In this document: in pieces, positions 51,269 to 62,153 of the stretch
How the letters are laid out: every line of letters starts with the position of its first letter
Numbering within the stretch: position 1 is the first letter of the stretch
Source of the DNA: SHYR01 sp036013055
GTDB lineage: Bacteria > Chloroflexota > Dehalococcoidia > UBA2979
Length of the DNA stretch: 64,000 nt
NCBI GenBank assembly: GCA_036013055.1
Contig: DASCQM010000020.1
Location: 157,791 to 221,790 of the forward strand
Direction: 5' to 3'
The notes under the pieces: generated by a model
What the model was told of the DNA's origin: nothing
Seen by the model: the letters and a program-made list of their open reading frames with translations, nothing else
The model's database searches: none
Position numbers and translations under genes: made by a program

Positions 51269-51655
51269 CTAGGAACCGGCCTTGATCGTGGCGGCAGAAC
51301 CCTTGGCCTGGTCGGCCGCGGCCTGCATCACGCCGCCGATGTCGTCCATCACCGGGGTGCGCTTCACCATGTCGCGGTCCTCGACGTAGCCGAACACCTT
51401 GATGCATGTCCCTGAGACATCCTCGAAGGCGGTCAGCGCGTCGGCGACGGTCGTCAGCTCGAACTGCTGACGGTCCGGAAGCTTCAGCGCCTCCATCGTC
51501 TCGGCGACGGTTACGGCGAGGTCGAGCTCGCTGCGGAGCACGCTCTCGATGCCCAGTCGCGCGGAGTCCCACTTCGACTCGGCACCGGAGATCGCTTCTT
51601 TCAGCTCATCGTAGCCGGTCTTGATTTCTGTCCTGAGTTCTTCTGCGGAAGCCAT
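51269..51655 (-). CDS. Hypothetical protein, DinB-like helical family
   Basis: 128 residues from ATG 51655 with AGGAG 6 nt upstream. The opening A-E-E-L-R-T-E-I-K-T-G-Y-D-E-L-K-E-A-I parallels that of the frameshifted gene 34 nt downstream, so the two are probably tandem relatives. The body is all alpha, mostly amphipathic, with no metal triad visible. Divergent from aminopeptidase N. Function unknown. Confidence 0.58.
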   Translation of the reverse strand: MASAEELRTEIKTGYDELKEAISGAESKWDSARLGIESVLRSELDLAVTVAETMEALKLPDRQQFELTTVADALTAFEDVSGTCIKVFGYVEDRDMVKRTPVMDDIGGVMQAAADQAKGSAATIKAGS

Positions 51656-51708
51656 TGCCACTCCTGTTAGACACCAGTGCTCATTCCCCTGACGGGCGCG
51701 CGTACTCT

Positions 51709-51722
51709 ACCTCACTTGAGGT
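51709..51722. promoter_or_regulatory. Inverted repeat in the divergent 51655/51836 intergenic region
   Basis: ACCTCACTTGAGGT is a perfect 6-2-6 palindrome midway between the divergent genes, suitable for a dimeric regulator; no regulator gene is adjacent. Confidence 0.4.
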
Positions 51723-51835
51723 GGGTAAGGCATCCCCCCGCACGAACATCCCTGTTGCCTACTGTTCCCAAAGCCCCGGTTCGATAAGATGCACGTCTGC
51801 GCAAACCCGCCCTTACACCTGAAGGGACGGCCTTC

Positions 51836-54385
51836 ATGACCGCACCTCCGCCCACGATCCGCGACGTCATCACCCAGCAGGAAGCTGAGGCACGCGCGTC
51901 ACGCGTCAGCCACGTCAGCTACGAAATCGAGATCGACCTCCACGCGCGCGCCGAGACCTTCCGCGGCTCCGTCACGATCCGTTTCCAGCTCACCGGTGGC
52001 GACGACGTCTTCCTCGATGCCCGCATCGACACGATCGAGCACGTCGAGATCAACGGCAATGCGATCGACCTCGATGTCGATGGCTACCGCATGATGCTGC
52101 CGGGAAGCTCCCTGTCAGCGCACAACACCGTCACGATCGTCTACGAGACCGAGTACGACCACGGCGGCGAGGGATTGCACAAGTTCGAGGATCCGCAGGA
52201 CGGCGAGGAGTACCTCTACTCCAACCTTGAGACGTACGCCGCCCACCGCGTCTTCCCCTGCTTCGACCAGCCAGACATCAAGGCCTCATACGCCCTGACC
52301 GCGACCGCGCCGGCCGAGTGGGAACTGATCGCGAACGGCCGCGAGAGCTCCGTCGAGCGCCTCGATGACGGCCGCATCTGCCACGAGTTCGAGACCACGG
52401 AGCCCTTCAGCACCTACCTCTTCGCGCTGATCGCCGGTCCCTACCACGCGTTCCACGAGCAGCACGGTGACATCCCGCTCGGCTTCTTCTGCCGCAAGTC
52501 GCTCGTCGAATACGTCGACATCGACGAGATCTGGGAGGTCACGAAGCAGGGGCTCGACTTCTTCTCCTCATTCTTCGACTACGCCTACCCGTTCACGAAG
52601 TACGACCAGATCGCAGTGCCAGAGTTCAACGCGGGGGCGATGGAGAACGTGGGTGCCGTCACCCACCACGAGTTCATCATCTTCCGCGACCCACCGACGG
52701 AACCGCAGCGCGCGGAACGCGCGAACGTGATCCTGCATGAGATGGCGCACATGTGGTTCGGCAACCTGGTCACCATGCGCTGGTGGAATGACATCTGGCT
52801 GAACGAGAGCTTCGCCGAGTTCATGGCCCACCTCTCATCGCACGAGGCAACGAAATTCAAGACCGCCTGGCAGGCCTTCAACCGTCGCAAGTCGTGGGCC
52901 TACCGGCAGGATCAGCTGATCACCACTCACCCGATCGCCGGGCCGGTGAACGATACGGATGAGGTCTTCCTCAACTTCGACGGCATCACCTACGCCAAGG
53001 GCGCTTCCGCGATCCAGCAGCTCGTCGCCGTGCTCGGCATGGACGGATTCCGCGACGCCATGCAGCGCTACTTCCGACTGCACGCCTTCAGCAACACGCG
53101 CCTCTCCGACTTCCTTGCCGCGCTGCAGCAGAGTGCCGAACGGGATCTCAACGAGTGGTCGAGCCTCTGGCTCGAGACCCCCTCGCTGAACACGCTCGCC
53201 GTCGACTGGGAACAGGACGGCGAACGCATCAGCGCGATGACACTGACGCAGACGGCGCCGGAAGAATATCCGACGATCCGCCCGCACCACATCGACATCG
53301 CGCTCGGACACGAGGAAGACGGCAAGCTCGTGATCGAGTCGCTGCAGGCGACGATCGATGGCGCCGAGGCGACACTCGACGACGCCGTCGGGCGACCCGC
53401 CCCGGCCTTCGTTGTGCCGAACCACGGCGACAGCGACTTCGTGAACATCGCGCTCGATGACGCCACGCTGGAGTACCTGCGCGGCAATCTCCAGCGCGTG
53501 AACGACCCGCTACTGCGGCAGGTGATCTGGCAGTCGCTGTGGCAGATGGTTCGCAGCCAGCACCTGAAGTCGACGGAGTACATCGAACTGGCGGCGGACA
53601 AGGTCCGCACCGAGACCGACCAGGAATTGATCAGCTCGCTGCTGATCAACGTGCAGGGTGCGATCGCGCGCTACGTGCCGGACGACCGCCGCCTCGCTGT
53701 CGCTCACGACTTCTTCGAGGTCGCGTGGGAATCGCTCAACGCCGCCGCACAGGGCGACCTCCAGATCATCTGGGCACGCACGGTCTTCGGGCTGGCGGTC
53801 AACGAGGAAGACATCGTCCGGGCCACGCGCCTCGCCGACGGAGTGGACAACATCGCCGGTCTCGAAATCGACCAGGACATGCGCTGGGACCTCGCGCTGC
53901 GGCACGTCGGCTACGGGCTCGACGGCGCGCAGGCGCGACTGCAGGCCGAGCACGAGCGCGATCCGTCCGACCGCGGCGCGCGAGCGATGCACCGCGCGGA
54001 GGTCTCCGTGCCGGACGCCGCCGTGAAGACCGCCGCGTGGAAACGGTTCACCGAGGACGGGCAGAACGCCTACGGCTCGCTGCACATGACCGGTGCCGCC
54101 ATGAGTGGTTTCCACTGGTGGGTGCAACGGGACCTGCTGGAGCCGTATGTAGAGCCGTACTTCAACGAGCTGGAGCGCATCTTCCAGGAGCACGACAACG
54201 AGTTTGCGCGCGCCTTCTTTGGTGGCCTCTACCCCGGGTACCGCGCGATCGACGACACGCTTGAGCGCGGCGAGAGCGTGATCCGCGAGATCGGCGACAG
54301 CCTGCCCGTGCTCACGCGCTCCCTGCGGGAGGCGAACGACGAACTGAGCCGGGCGATCGCCTGTCGCAAGTTCGCTGCCTCGTAG
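51836..54385 (+). CDS. pepN: M1 family aminopeptidase (aminopeptidase N-like)
   Basis: 849 residues, typical for the family. The exopeptidase motif G-A-M-E-N lies near 267-271, and the zinc site H-E-M-A-H (about 301-305) with the third ligand in N-E-S-F-A-E-F about 19 residues later is complete. An N-terminal beta-sandwich (1-190) and a helical C-terminal half fit the M1 fold. No signal peptide, so cytoplasmic, trimming N-terminal residues from peptides. The C-terminal Y-G-L-D-G-A-Q-A region belongs to the ERAP1-like domain. Confidence 0.95.
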   Translation: MTAPPPTIRDVITQQEAEARASRVSHVSYEIEIDLHARAETFRGSVTIRFQLTGGDDVFLDARIDTIEHVEINGNAIDLDVDGYRMMLPGSSLSAHNTVTIVYETEYDHGGEGLHKFEDPQDGEEYLYSNLETYAAHRVFPCFDQPDIKASYALTATAPAEWELIANGRESSVERLDDGRICHEFETTEPFSTYLFALIAGPYHAFHEQHGDIPLGFFCRKSLVEYVDIDEIWEVTKQGLDFFSSFFDYAYPFTKYDQIAVPEFNAGAMENVGAVTHHEFIIFRDPPTEPQRAERANVILHEMAHMWFGNLVTMRWWNDIWLNESFAEFMAHLSSHEATKFKTAWQAFNRRKSWAYRQDQLITTHPIAGPVNDTDEVFLNFDGITYAKGASAIQQLVAVLGMDGFRDAMQRYFRLHAFSNTRLSDFLAALQQSAERDLNEWSSLWLETPSLNTLAVDWEQDGERISAMTLTQTAPEEYPTIRPHHIDIALGHEEDGKLVIESLQATIDGAEATLDDAVGRPAPAFVVPNHGDSDFVNIALDDATLEYLRGNLQRVNDPLLRQVIWQSLWQMVRSQHLKSTEYIELAADKVRTETDQELISSLLINVQGAIARYVPDDRRLAVAHDFFEVAWESLNAAAQGDLQIIWARTVFGLAVNEEDIVRATRLADGVDNIAGLEIDQDMRWDLALRHVGYGLDGAQARLQAEHERDPSDRGARAMHRAEVSVPDAAVKTAAWKRFTEDGQNAYGSLHMTGAAMSGFHWWVQRDLLEPYVEPYFNELERIFQEHDNEFARAFFGGLYPGYRAIDDTLERGESVIREIGDSLPVLTRSLREANDELSRAIACRKFAAS

Positions 54386-54469
54386 TGGCCGTCTCGTAGT
54401 GGCGATCGCCGCTGTGATCACCGCCAGCCACACCTCGACGAATGCTCGCGCGTGCAACGGCACGCCGCG

Positions 54470-55795
54470 ATGAATCGCCTGCTGCGCTTTCCGGAGTTCT
54501 ACGGCTGGCGCATCGTCGCCGCCGGCGCGGTGATCCAGGCGATGCAGTCCGGGCTGCTGATGCAGGCCTTCGCGAACTACTCCGTGCTGCTGCGACAGGA
54601 GTTCGGCTGGAGCACCACGATGCTCGCGGCGGCGTTCTCACTGACGCGCGCGGAGAGCGGCATCCTTGGCCCGTTCCAGGGCTGGGCGATCGACCGCTTC
54701 GGTCCGCGCGCGGTGATGCGCATCGGCACGGTGCTCTTTGGCGTCGGCTTCATGCTCTTCAGCCAGCTCAATTCACCGCTGGAGTTCTTCGCCTTCTATT
54801 TTCTCGTCGCGCTCGGTGCCAGCCTCGGCGGGTTCCTCTCGATCACGACGGCGATCGTCAACTGGTTCGACCGCAAGCGGTCGCGGGCGCTCGCGCTCTC
54901 GCAGATCGGCTTCGCCGTCGGCGGCCTGACGACGCCGCTGGTCGTCTACGCGTTGACGAACGCTGGCTGGCGCGAGACGGCGTTCGCATCCGGCGTGATC
55001 GTGCTCGTCGTCGGCCTGCCACTCGCGCAACTGATCCATCACCGACCGGAGGACGTGGGCGAGCACGTCGACGGCATCGACCCTGCGTCGCTCGACGATG
55101 ACGATGACGACAACCGCCTGCAGACAGACTTCACCGTCCGCGAGGCGCTGACGACGAGGACCTTCTGGTACATCTCGATCGGCCACGGTGCGGCGCTGCT
55201 CGTCGTGGGCGCGGTGATGGTGCACCTCTCGCTCTACCTCACGGAGCAGCGCGAGTTCACGCTCCAGGAGGCGAGCTTCGTCGGTGGCGCACTGCCGATG
55301 ATGCAGCTCGTCGGCCAGCTCGTCGGCGGCTTCCTCGGCGACCGCATCAACAAGCAGCTGATCGTCACGGCCGCGATGATCGGGCACATGGTCGGGCTGC
55401 TGCTGCTCGCCAACGCGACCTCCGCGTGGATGGTGTGGGCGTTCGTGCCGATCCACGGGCTCGCATGGGGCGCACGAGGGCCGCTGATGCAGGCGATGCG
55501 CGCCGACTACTTCGGCCGCACGAACTACGGAACGATCATGGGCTTCTCGTCGATGATCGTGATGCTCGGCATGATCGCCGGACCGCTGCTCGCCGGGATC
55601 CTGCGTGACCAGACAGGCAGCTACGTCGGCGGGTTCACGATTCTCGCGGTGCTCGCGGGCATCGGCTCGGTCTTCTTCATCCTCGCCTCGCCGCCGCCGC
55701 CACCGCAGCGGCCAGACGACGACCCACCCGCCTCGGAACGCCTACCCGACCCCTCGCCGTCACCCGTCAGCACGACGGCTGGCGGCGGCTCCTAG
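54470..55795 (+). CDS. MFS transporter (OFA/monocarboxylate type)
   Basis: 441 residues from ATG 54470. Twelve hydrophobic segments; the opening F-Y-G-W-R-I-V-A-A-G-A matches the F-Y-G-Y-W-L-V-G-G-A of the carrier at 23506. Further shared blocks are S-I/E-x-x-P and W-F-D-R-K-R-S-R-A-L-A near 128-138 and G-R-T-N-Y-G-T-I-M-G near 348. The central loop is acidic (D-D-D-D-D-N). No partner gene; substrate probably a carboxylate. Convergent with DUF402. Confidence 0.85.
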   Translation: MNRLLRFPEFYGWRIVAAGAVIQAMQSGLLMQAFANYSVLLRQEFGWSTTMLAAAFSLTRAESGILGPFQGWAIDRFGPRAVMRIGTVLFGVGFMLFSQLNSPLEFFAFYFLVALGASLGGFLSITTAIVNWFDRKRSRALALSQIGFAVGGLTTPLVVYALTNAGWRETAFASGVIVLVVGLPLAQLIHHRPEDVGEHVDGIDPASLDDDDDDNRLQTDFTVREALTTRTFWYISIGHGAALLVVGAVMVHLSLYLTEQREFTLQEASFVGGALPMMQLVGQLVGGFLGDRINKQLIVTAAMIGHMVGLLLLANATSAWMVWAFVPIHGLAWGARGPLMQAMRADYFGRTNYGTIMGFSSMIVMLGMIAGPLLAGILRDQTGSYVGGFTILAVLAGIGSVFFILASPPPPPQRPDDDPPASERLPDPSPSPVSTTAGGGS

Positions 55796-55807
55796 GCTGC
55801 GAGCCAG

Positions 55808-56479
55808 CTAGCGAGCGATATCGCCGTACGCCCACACCCGACGCTCCCAGAGCGTCGCCGGTAGCGTATTCCAGCCTTCGAGCAGCACCGGCGTGCCCCA
55901 CGCCTCATCGGGCTGCCACTGCTCCCAGCCGTCCGAGAAGGGCGACCCACGACGCTCGATCACCTCGATCACACGCTCGCCCTCGGCCTGCACCGCCGCG
56001 GCGAACTCAGCGCTGAAGACACCCTGCTCCACGCGCTCCGCCATCTGCTCGGCATCCTTCCAGCGCCACTCATGCTCGGGCGTAACCATGACGTCGAGCG
56101 TGTGGTCGTTCGTATCGACGCCAAGCGGCGTGCGCCGGAAGGGCTCCTCCATGTTCACGTAGTACGCCGAGAACGCGCGCTCGTCGTCGTCGCTCCAGAA
56201 CAGCCAGATGGAGTGGTGTTGCCCCGGGAACATCAGCCGCAGCACATCGCGACGCCAGACGTCATCGACGAGTTCGCGCCCGGCCGCCCCACGCGCCCAG
56301 CGCTTGTAGATCGAGCCGCGAGGGATGTGCAGCGCCAGCAGGTCATCGCGGTCTGCGACCACGTGGTACGGCCACGCCATCCCCGGACGGCCATCGCGCG
56401 TGATGTAGCGCAGGACGACCGTCTCGCCCGGCTGCCAGCGTCGATCGATCGCGTCAGCCGGGGATGAACCAGCGCTCAG
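55808..56479 (-). CDS. DUF402 family (FomD-like) protein
   Basis: About 223 residues from CTG 56479, whose bases overlap the upstream stop as CTGA. The stretch from there to the next start (ATG 56380) encodes W-Q-P-G-E-T-V-V-L-R-Y, conserved in DUF402, so ATG 56380 alone would truncate the domain. Later Y-Y-V-N-M-E-E-P-F-R-R-T, G-V-D-T-N-D-H-T-L-D-V-M-V, and W-K-D-A-E-Q-M are the family core with Asp residues that bind divalent metal. FomD-type members hydrolyse nucleotidyl phosphonates or nucleoside polyphosphates; activity here unknown. Confidence 0.82.
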   Translation of the reverse strand: MSAGSSPADAIDRRWQPGETVVLRYITRDGRPGMAWPYHVVADRDDLLALHIPRGSIYKRWARGAAGRELVDDVWRRDVLRLMFPGQHHSIWLFWSDDDERAFSAYYVNMEEPFRRTPLGVDTNDHTLDVMVTPEHEWRWKDAEQMAERVEQGVFSAEFAAAVQAEGERVIEVIERRGSPFSDGWEQWQPDEAWGTPVLLEGWNTLPATLWERRVWAYGDIAR

Positions 56480-57765
56480 CGGATCACGCCCGATTCACGC
56501 AGCGCGGCGATCTCACCCTCGTCCATCCCGGCCTCTGCCAGCACCTCGTCGTTGTTCGAGCCAAGCGCGGGCGCTGCGCTCGACGCGGCCGTCGGCGTGA
56601 GCGACATCGTGACGATCGGCCCGGCGACCTTCTGCGGGCCGGTGATCTCGTGTTCGAGATCCCAGATCATGCCGTCGGCGAGCACCTGCGCATCGTCCGC
56701 CATCTCCTCGGCAAGATGCACGGTCGAAACCGGCACGCCGGCCGCATCAAAGTCCGCCACCCACTCGTCCGACGTACGTGTCAGCATCAGCGTGCGATAG
56801 ACCTGAAGCTGGTTCGATGCCGCCGCCAGGTTGTCGGGGTCGCGCATGTCGTAGTCGGGCTGATCGCTCGGTTCATCCTCGGCACCGAGCACCTTGCGCA
56901 TCGCGTCGCGATTCGCGGCGGTGAGCGCGCCAAGCACGATCGCGCCGTCCTTCGTCCGGTAGCCGCGGTAGTAGAGGAGGAACGCCACGCGAGAGGCCCG
57001 CAGCGCGTCGCGCACTTCGAGGATCGAGTCATACGAGCCACCGGAGGCGCGCACGTCCGCGATCTCCGCCATCATCGGGTCGCGAATCGCCGCGTCATGC
57101 ACCGGCTCACGCATCACCGTCCCGGCCTGCAGGAAGAGCCCCGTGCGCAGTAGCGACGTGCCCAGCTCCTGCCCCTCGCCGGTGCGCTCGCGGTGGAAGA
57201 GCGCGGCGCAGATACCCATCGCGGCACCGATCCCGGTGCCCTGATCCGCCAGCGGCATCGAGACCTGAATCGGCGCACCGGCGTCGTCCATCTTCGCGTC
57301 AGACGCGATCAGGCCCGAGTACGCCTGCGCGGCGATGTCTGACCCCGCTCGGTAGGCCTCCGGCCCGTCCTTCCCGAAGCCCGTGTTCTGCCAGTAGATC
57401 AGGTCCGGCTTGATCGCGGAGAGCGTCTGGTAATCGATCCCCAGTCGTTCCGCGACGCCGAGCCGGTAGTTGATCGTGACCACGTCGATCGTCGGGATCA
57501 GGCGGTGAATCGCCTCCGTCGCGCGCGTGTCCTGCGCGTTGAGGGCGAGACTGCGCTTGCCGCGGTTCAGCGCCTGGAAGCCCTTACCGTTCTCCGGCAC
57601 GATCGCGCCGCTCTTGCGGGTCTGTTCGCCATCGAGGGGTTCGACCTTAATTACGTCCGCACCGAGGTCCGAAAGACAGATCCCGCAGACCGGTGCCGCA
57701 ACGATCTGGGAGAACTCAAGCACGCGGATGCCGTCGAGCGGCCCCTTCCCCACATCAGCAGCCAT
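56476..57765 (-). CDS. Family III (CaiB/BaiF) CoA-transferase
   Basis: 429 residues. D-L-G-A-D-V-I-K-V-E-P near 33-43, L-N-R-G-K-R-S-L-A-L-N near 66-76, and predicted catalytic Asp143 in G-S-D-I-A-A-Q-A. It is a paralogue of the enzyme at 17578 by shared sequence and by the mid-region insertion (about 230-280, D-P-M-M). The stop overlaps the DUF402 start. It is divergent from neither acyl-CoA dehydrogenase nor crotonase, so substrate is open. Confidence 0.9.
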   Translation of the reverse strand: MAADVGKGPLDGIRVLEFSQIVAAPVCGICLSDLGADVIKVEPLDGEQTRKSGAIVPENGKGFQALNRGKRSLALNAQDTRATEAIHRLIPTIDVVTINYRLGVAERLGIDYQTLSAIKPDLIYWQNTGFGKDGPEAYRAGSDIAAQAYSGLIASDAKMDDAGAPIQVSMPLADQGTGIGAAMGICAALFHRERTGEGQELGTSLLRTGLFLQAGTVMREPVHDAAIRDPMMAEIADVRASGGSYDSILEVRDALRASRVAFLLYYRGYRTKDGAIVLGALTAANRDAMRKVLGAEDEPSDQPDYDMRDPDNLAAASNQLQVYRTLMLTRTSDEWVADFDAAGVPVSTVHLAEEMADDAQVLADGMIWDLEHEITGPQKVAGPIVTMSLTPTAASSAAPALGSNNDEVLAEAGMDEGEIAALRESGVIR

Positions 57766-57874
57766 CGCGCACCCCTCTTCCAGTACGCGCGGATACTACG
57801 TTCGTCAGAGAACCTTGACCACCACGCGCGTAGTCGCTTCGACGGCAGCAGCGCTGGGGTGCCGGAGTTCGGCG

Positions 57875-60541
<2,667 letters not shown>

Positions 60542-60625
60542 CCGGTCCCGCCTCTGCGCTCGTATCCGCGTCGATGCTCATCGTATCTGAAGCGGCGGCT
60601 GAAGGAAGTACCTGCGGGCGGGGCG

Positions 60626-61201
60626 TCATACCTCGCTGTGGCGGAAGCAGCTCACGACGTGGTCGTTGACCATCCCGGTCGCCTGCATCAGCGCGTAGCA
60701 GATCGTCGGCCCCACGAAGTTGAAGCCGAGCCGCTTCAGCTCCTTGCTCATCGCCAGCGACTGCGCCGTCTCCGCAGGGATTTCTTCCAGCGACGTGACG
60801 GCGTTCCGCTGCGGCTCGCCATCGACGAAGCTCCAGATGAACGCGTCGAACGTGCCCCACTCCTCGCGCACCGCGATCAGCGCTTGAGCGTTCTGAATCG
60901 CCGAGCGCACCTTCAGTCGGTTGCGAATGATGCCCTCGTCGGCCAGCAGGCGCGCCACATCGGCCTCGCCGTACCGCGCCACCTGCTCATAGTCGAAGCC
61001 GTCGAAGGCCGCGCGGTAGCCCTCGCGTCGGTTCAGGATCGTGGACCAGCTCAGCCCCGCCTGCGCGCCTTCGAGGATCAGAAACTCGAAGAGCCGCTGA
61101 TCGTCGTGCTGCGGCACGCCCCACTCGCGATCGTGGTACTCGAGCATCAATGCGTCGTCGCCGGGCCACGGGCAACGAACGTGGTCATCGGGTAGGGTCA
61201 T
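60626..61201 (-). CDS. tag: DNA-3-methyladenine glycosylase I
   Basis: 191 residues. R-C-P-W-P-G-D-D near 9-16, Y-H-D-R-E-W-G-V-P near 22-30, F-E-F-L-I-L-E-G-A-Q-A-G-L-S-W-S-T-I-L near 38-56 and F-N-F-V-G-P-T-I-C-Y-A near 159-169 are diagnostic of Tag, including zinc Cys/His residues. It removes 3-methyladenine from alkylated DNA. A one-mismatch LexA-like box lies between its -10 and start, so damage induction is plausible. Confidence 0.95.
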   Translation of the reverse strand: MTLPDDHVRCPWPGDDALMLEYHDREWGVPQHDDQRLFEFLILEGAQAGLSWSTILNRREGYRAAFDGFDYEQVARYGEADVARLLADEGIIRNRLKVRSAIQNAQALIAVREEWGTFDAFIWSFVDGEPQRNAVTSLEEIPAETAQSLAMSKELKRLGFNFVGPTICYALMQATGMVNDHVVSCFRHSEV

Positions 61202-61219
61202 CGCAACTCAGCCTCGGTC

Positions 61220-61268
61220 AGCACATACGTTCGTTGCGCAGTATAGCGAAGCTGGAGTCAGGCGACAG
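61220..61268 (-). promoter_or_regulatory. tag promoter with LexA-like box
   Basis: CTGTCG (61268-61263), 17 nt, TATACT (61245-61240), then CGAACGTATGTGCT (61233-61220), which matches GAAC-N4-GTTC with one mismatch. The same G mismatch occurs in the second box before the small membrane gene (31603-31616). Confidence 0.5.
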
Positions 61269-61337
61269 CGAGCCGTCATGACAGTCAGGCGGCGAACCTG
61301 AACCGACCGTGCGAGGAAGAAGTCTCCGCATAGAAAG

Positions 61338-61371
61338 AGGCCGACGCCAGAAAAGATTCTGACGTCGGCCT
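61338..61371. terminator. Hairpin, likely terminator
   Basis: Outer stem AGGCCGACG/CGTCGGCCT (9 bp) with an inner AGAA/TTCT extension around a small loop. Its position between two minus-strand units suggests a terminator for the DUF4389 transcript. Confidence 0.6.
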
Positions 61372-61526
61372 ACGTGGTATGCGGCTCGACGTTGTGTCAG
61401 CTACATACCCCCAGGGAGGGGACCCTTAATCAGATCATGGGCATCACGCGGCGATCTCCGTAGAGACCGGAGTCATGACTTCCTCGGGACCTTGGTCCCG
61501 GACCCTGCTCCCTCACGTATGCGCAG

Positions 61527-62153
61527 CTACTCCTCGAGCGTCAGCGGCGGGTACTCGTCGGTCACCATCAGGAACGCGTATGCCAGCACCCGATTCTGCC
61601 ACCGCGCGACGCCAACCATGAAGTTGAAGAGCGTCCGTGGATAGCGCCCCGTGAAGAGGATCGCGAACCACACGATCACCACGACGACGAACTCCGCGAT
61701 GAAGAGGAAGAACAGCACGATGTAGTGCGGAATCGCCAGCAGCCACTTCACCAGCGGCAGCCAACGGTTGAGGTCCGCTTCGACGTCCGGATAGTCGATC
61801 TCGAGGTGTACCGACTGCTCCTCGTCGGTCGCGGGGTACTGGTCGGTCATCAGCGCCGCGTACGCGCCGATGCGATTCGTGAAGCGCAGCAGTTCGACAT
61901 TCCACTCGAGCCACCAGCGCGGGTACTTGCGGCGGAAGAGAATCATCAGCCCCGGGGCACCAGCCAGCAGGCCGCCACCCACTGCCGCATCGGCGGGGCC
62001 CGGACTGAACGTCGCACCGAGCGTTGCCGCGAGGATCGCGATCGGGATCAGCCAGAGGATGCGGAACGCCGTCGACACGCGGTCGAGCTGTCCCGGGTAA
62101 TCGATGTTCAGCCGCAGCGCGTATGGCCCGCCTCGCTCCTCCGCCGACGTCAT
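61527..62153 (-). CDS. DUF4389 membrane protein
   Basis: 208 residues from ATG 62153, whose first bases overlap the LLM stop (ATGA). Membrane segments at about 33-52, 58-74 and 130-158, with the family repeats Y-P-R-W-W-L-E-W-N-V-E-L-L-R-F near 80-94 and Y-P-R-T-L-F-N-F-M-V-G-V-A-R-W near 170-184, and Y-A-F-L-M-V-T-D-E-Y-P-P. Unknown function. The overlap implies co-translation with the LLM enzyme. Confidence 0.82.
   Translation of the reverse strand: MTSAEERGGPYALRLNIDYPGQLDRVSTAFRILWLIPIAILAATLGATFSPGPADAAVGGGLLAGAPGLMILFRRKYPRWWLEWNVELLRFTNRIGAYAALMTDQYPATDEEQSVHLEIDYPDVEADLNRWLPLVKWLLAIPHYIVLFFLFIAEFVVVVIVWFAILFTGRYPRTLFNFMVGVARWQNRVLAYAFLMVTDEYPPLTLEE

Larger units (their letters stand above)
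61202..61526. other. Intergenic region between tag and DUF4389, structured
   Basis: Contains the tag promoter, a hairpin 61338-61371, and small inverted repeats at 61456-61472 and 61485-61500. No coding potential was recognised. Could include a small RNA or only the 3' end of the minus-strand operon. Confidence 0.5.
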
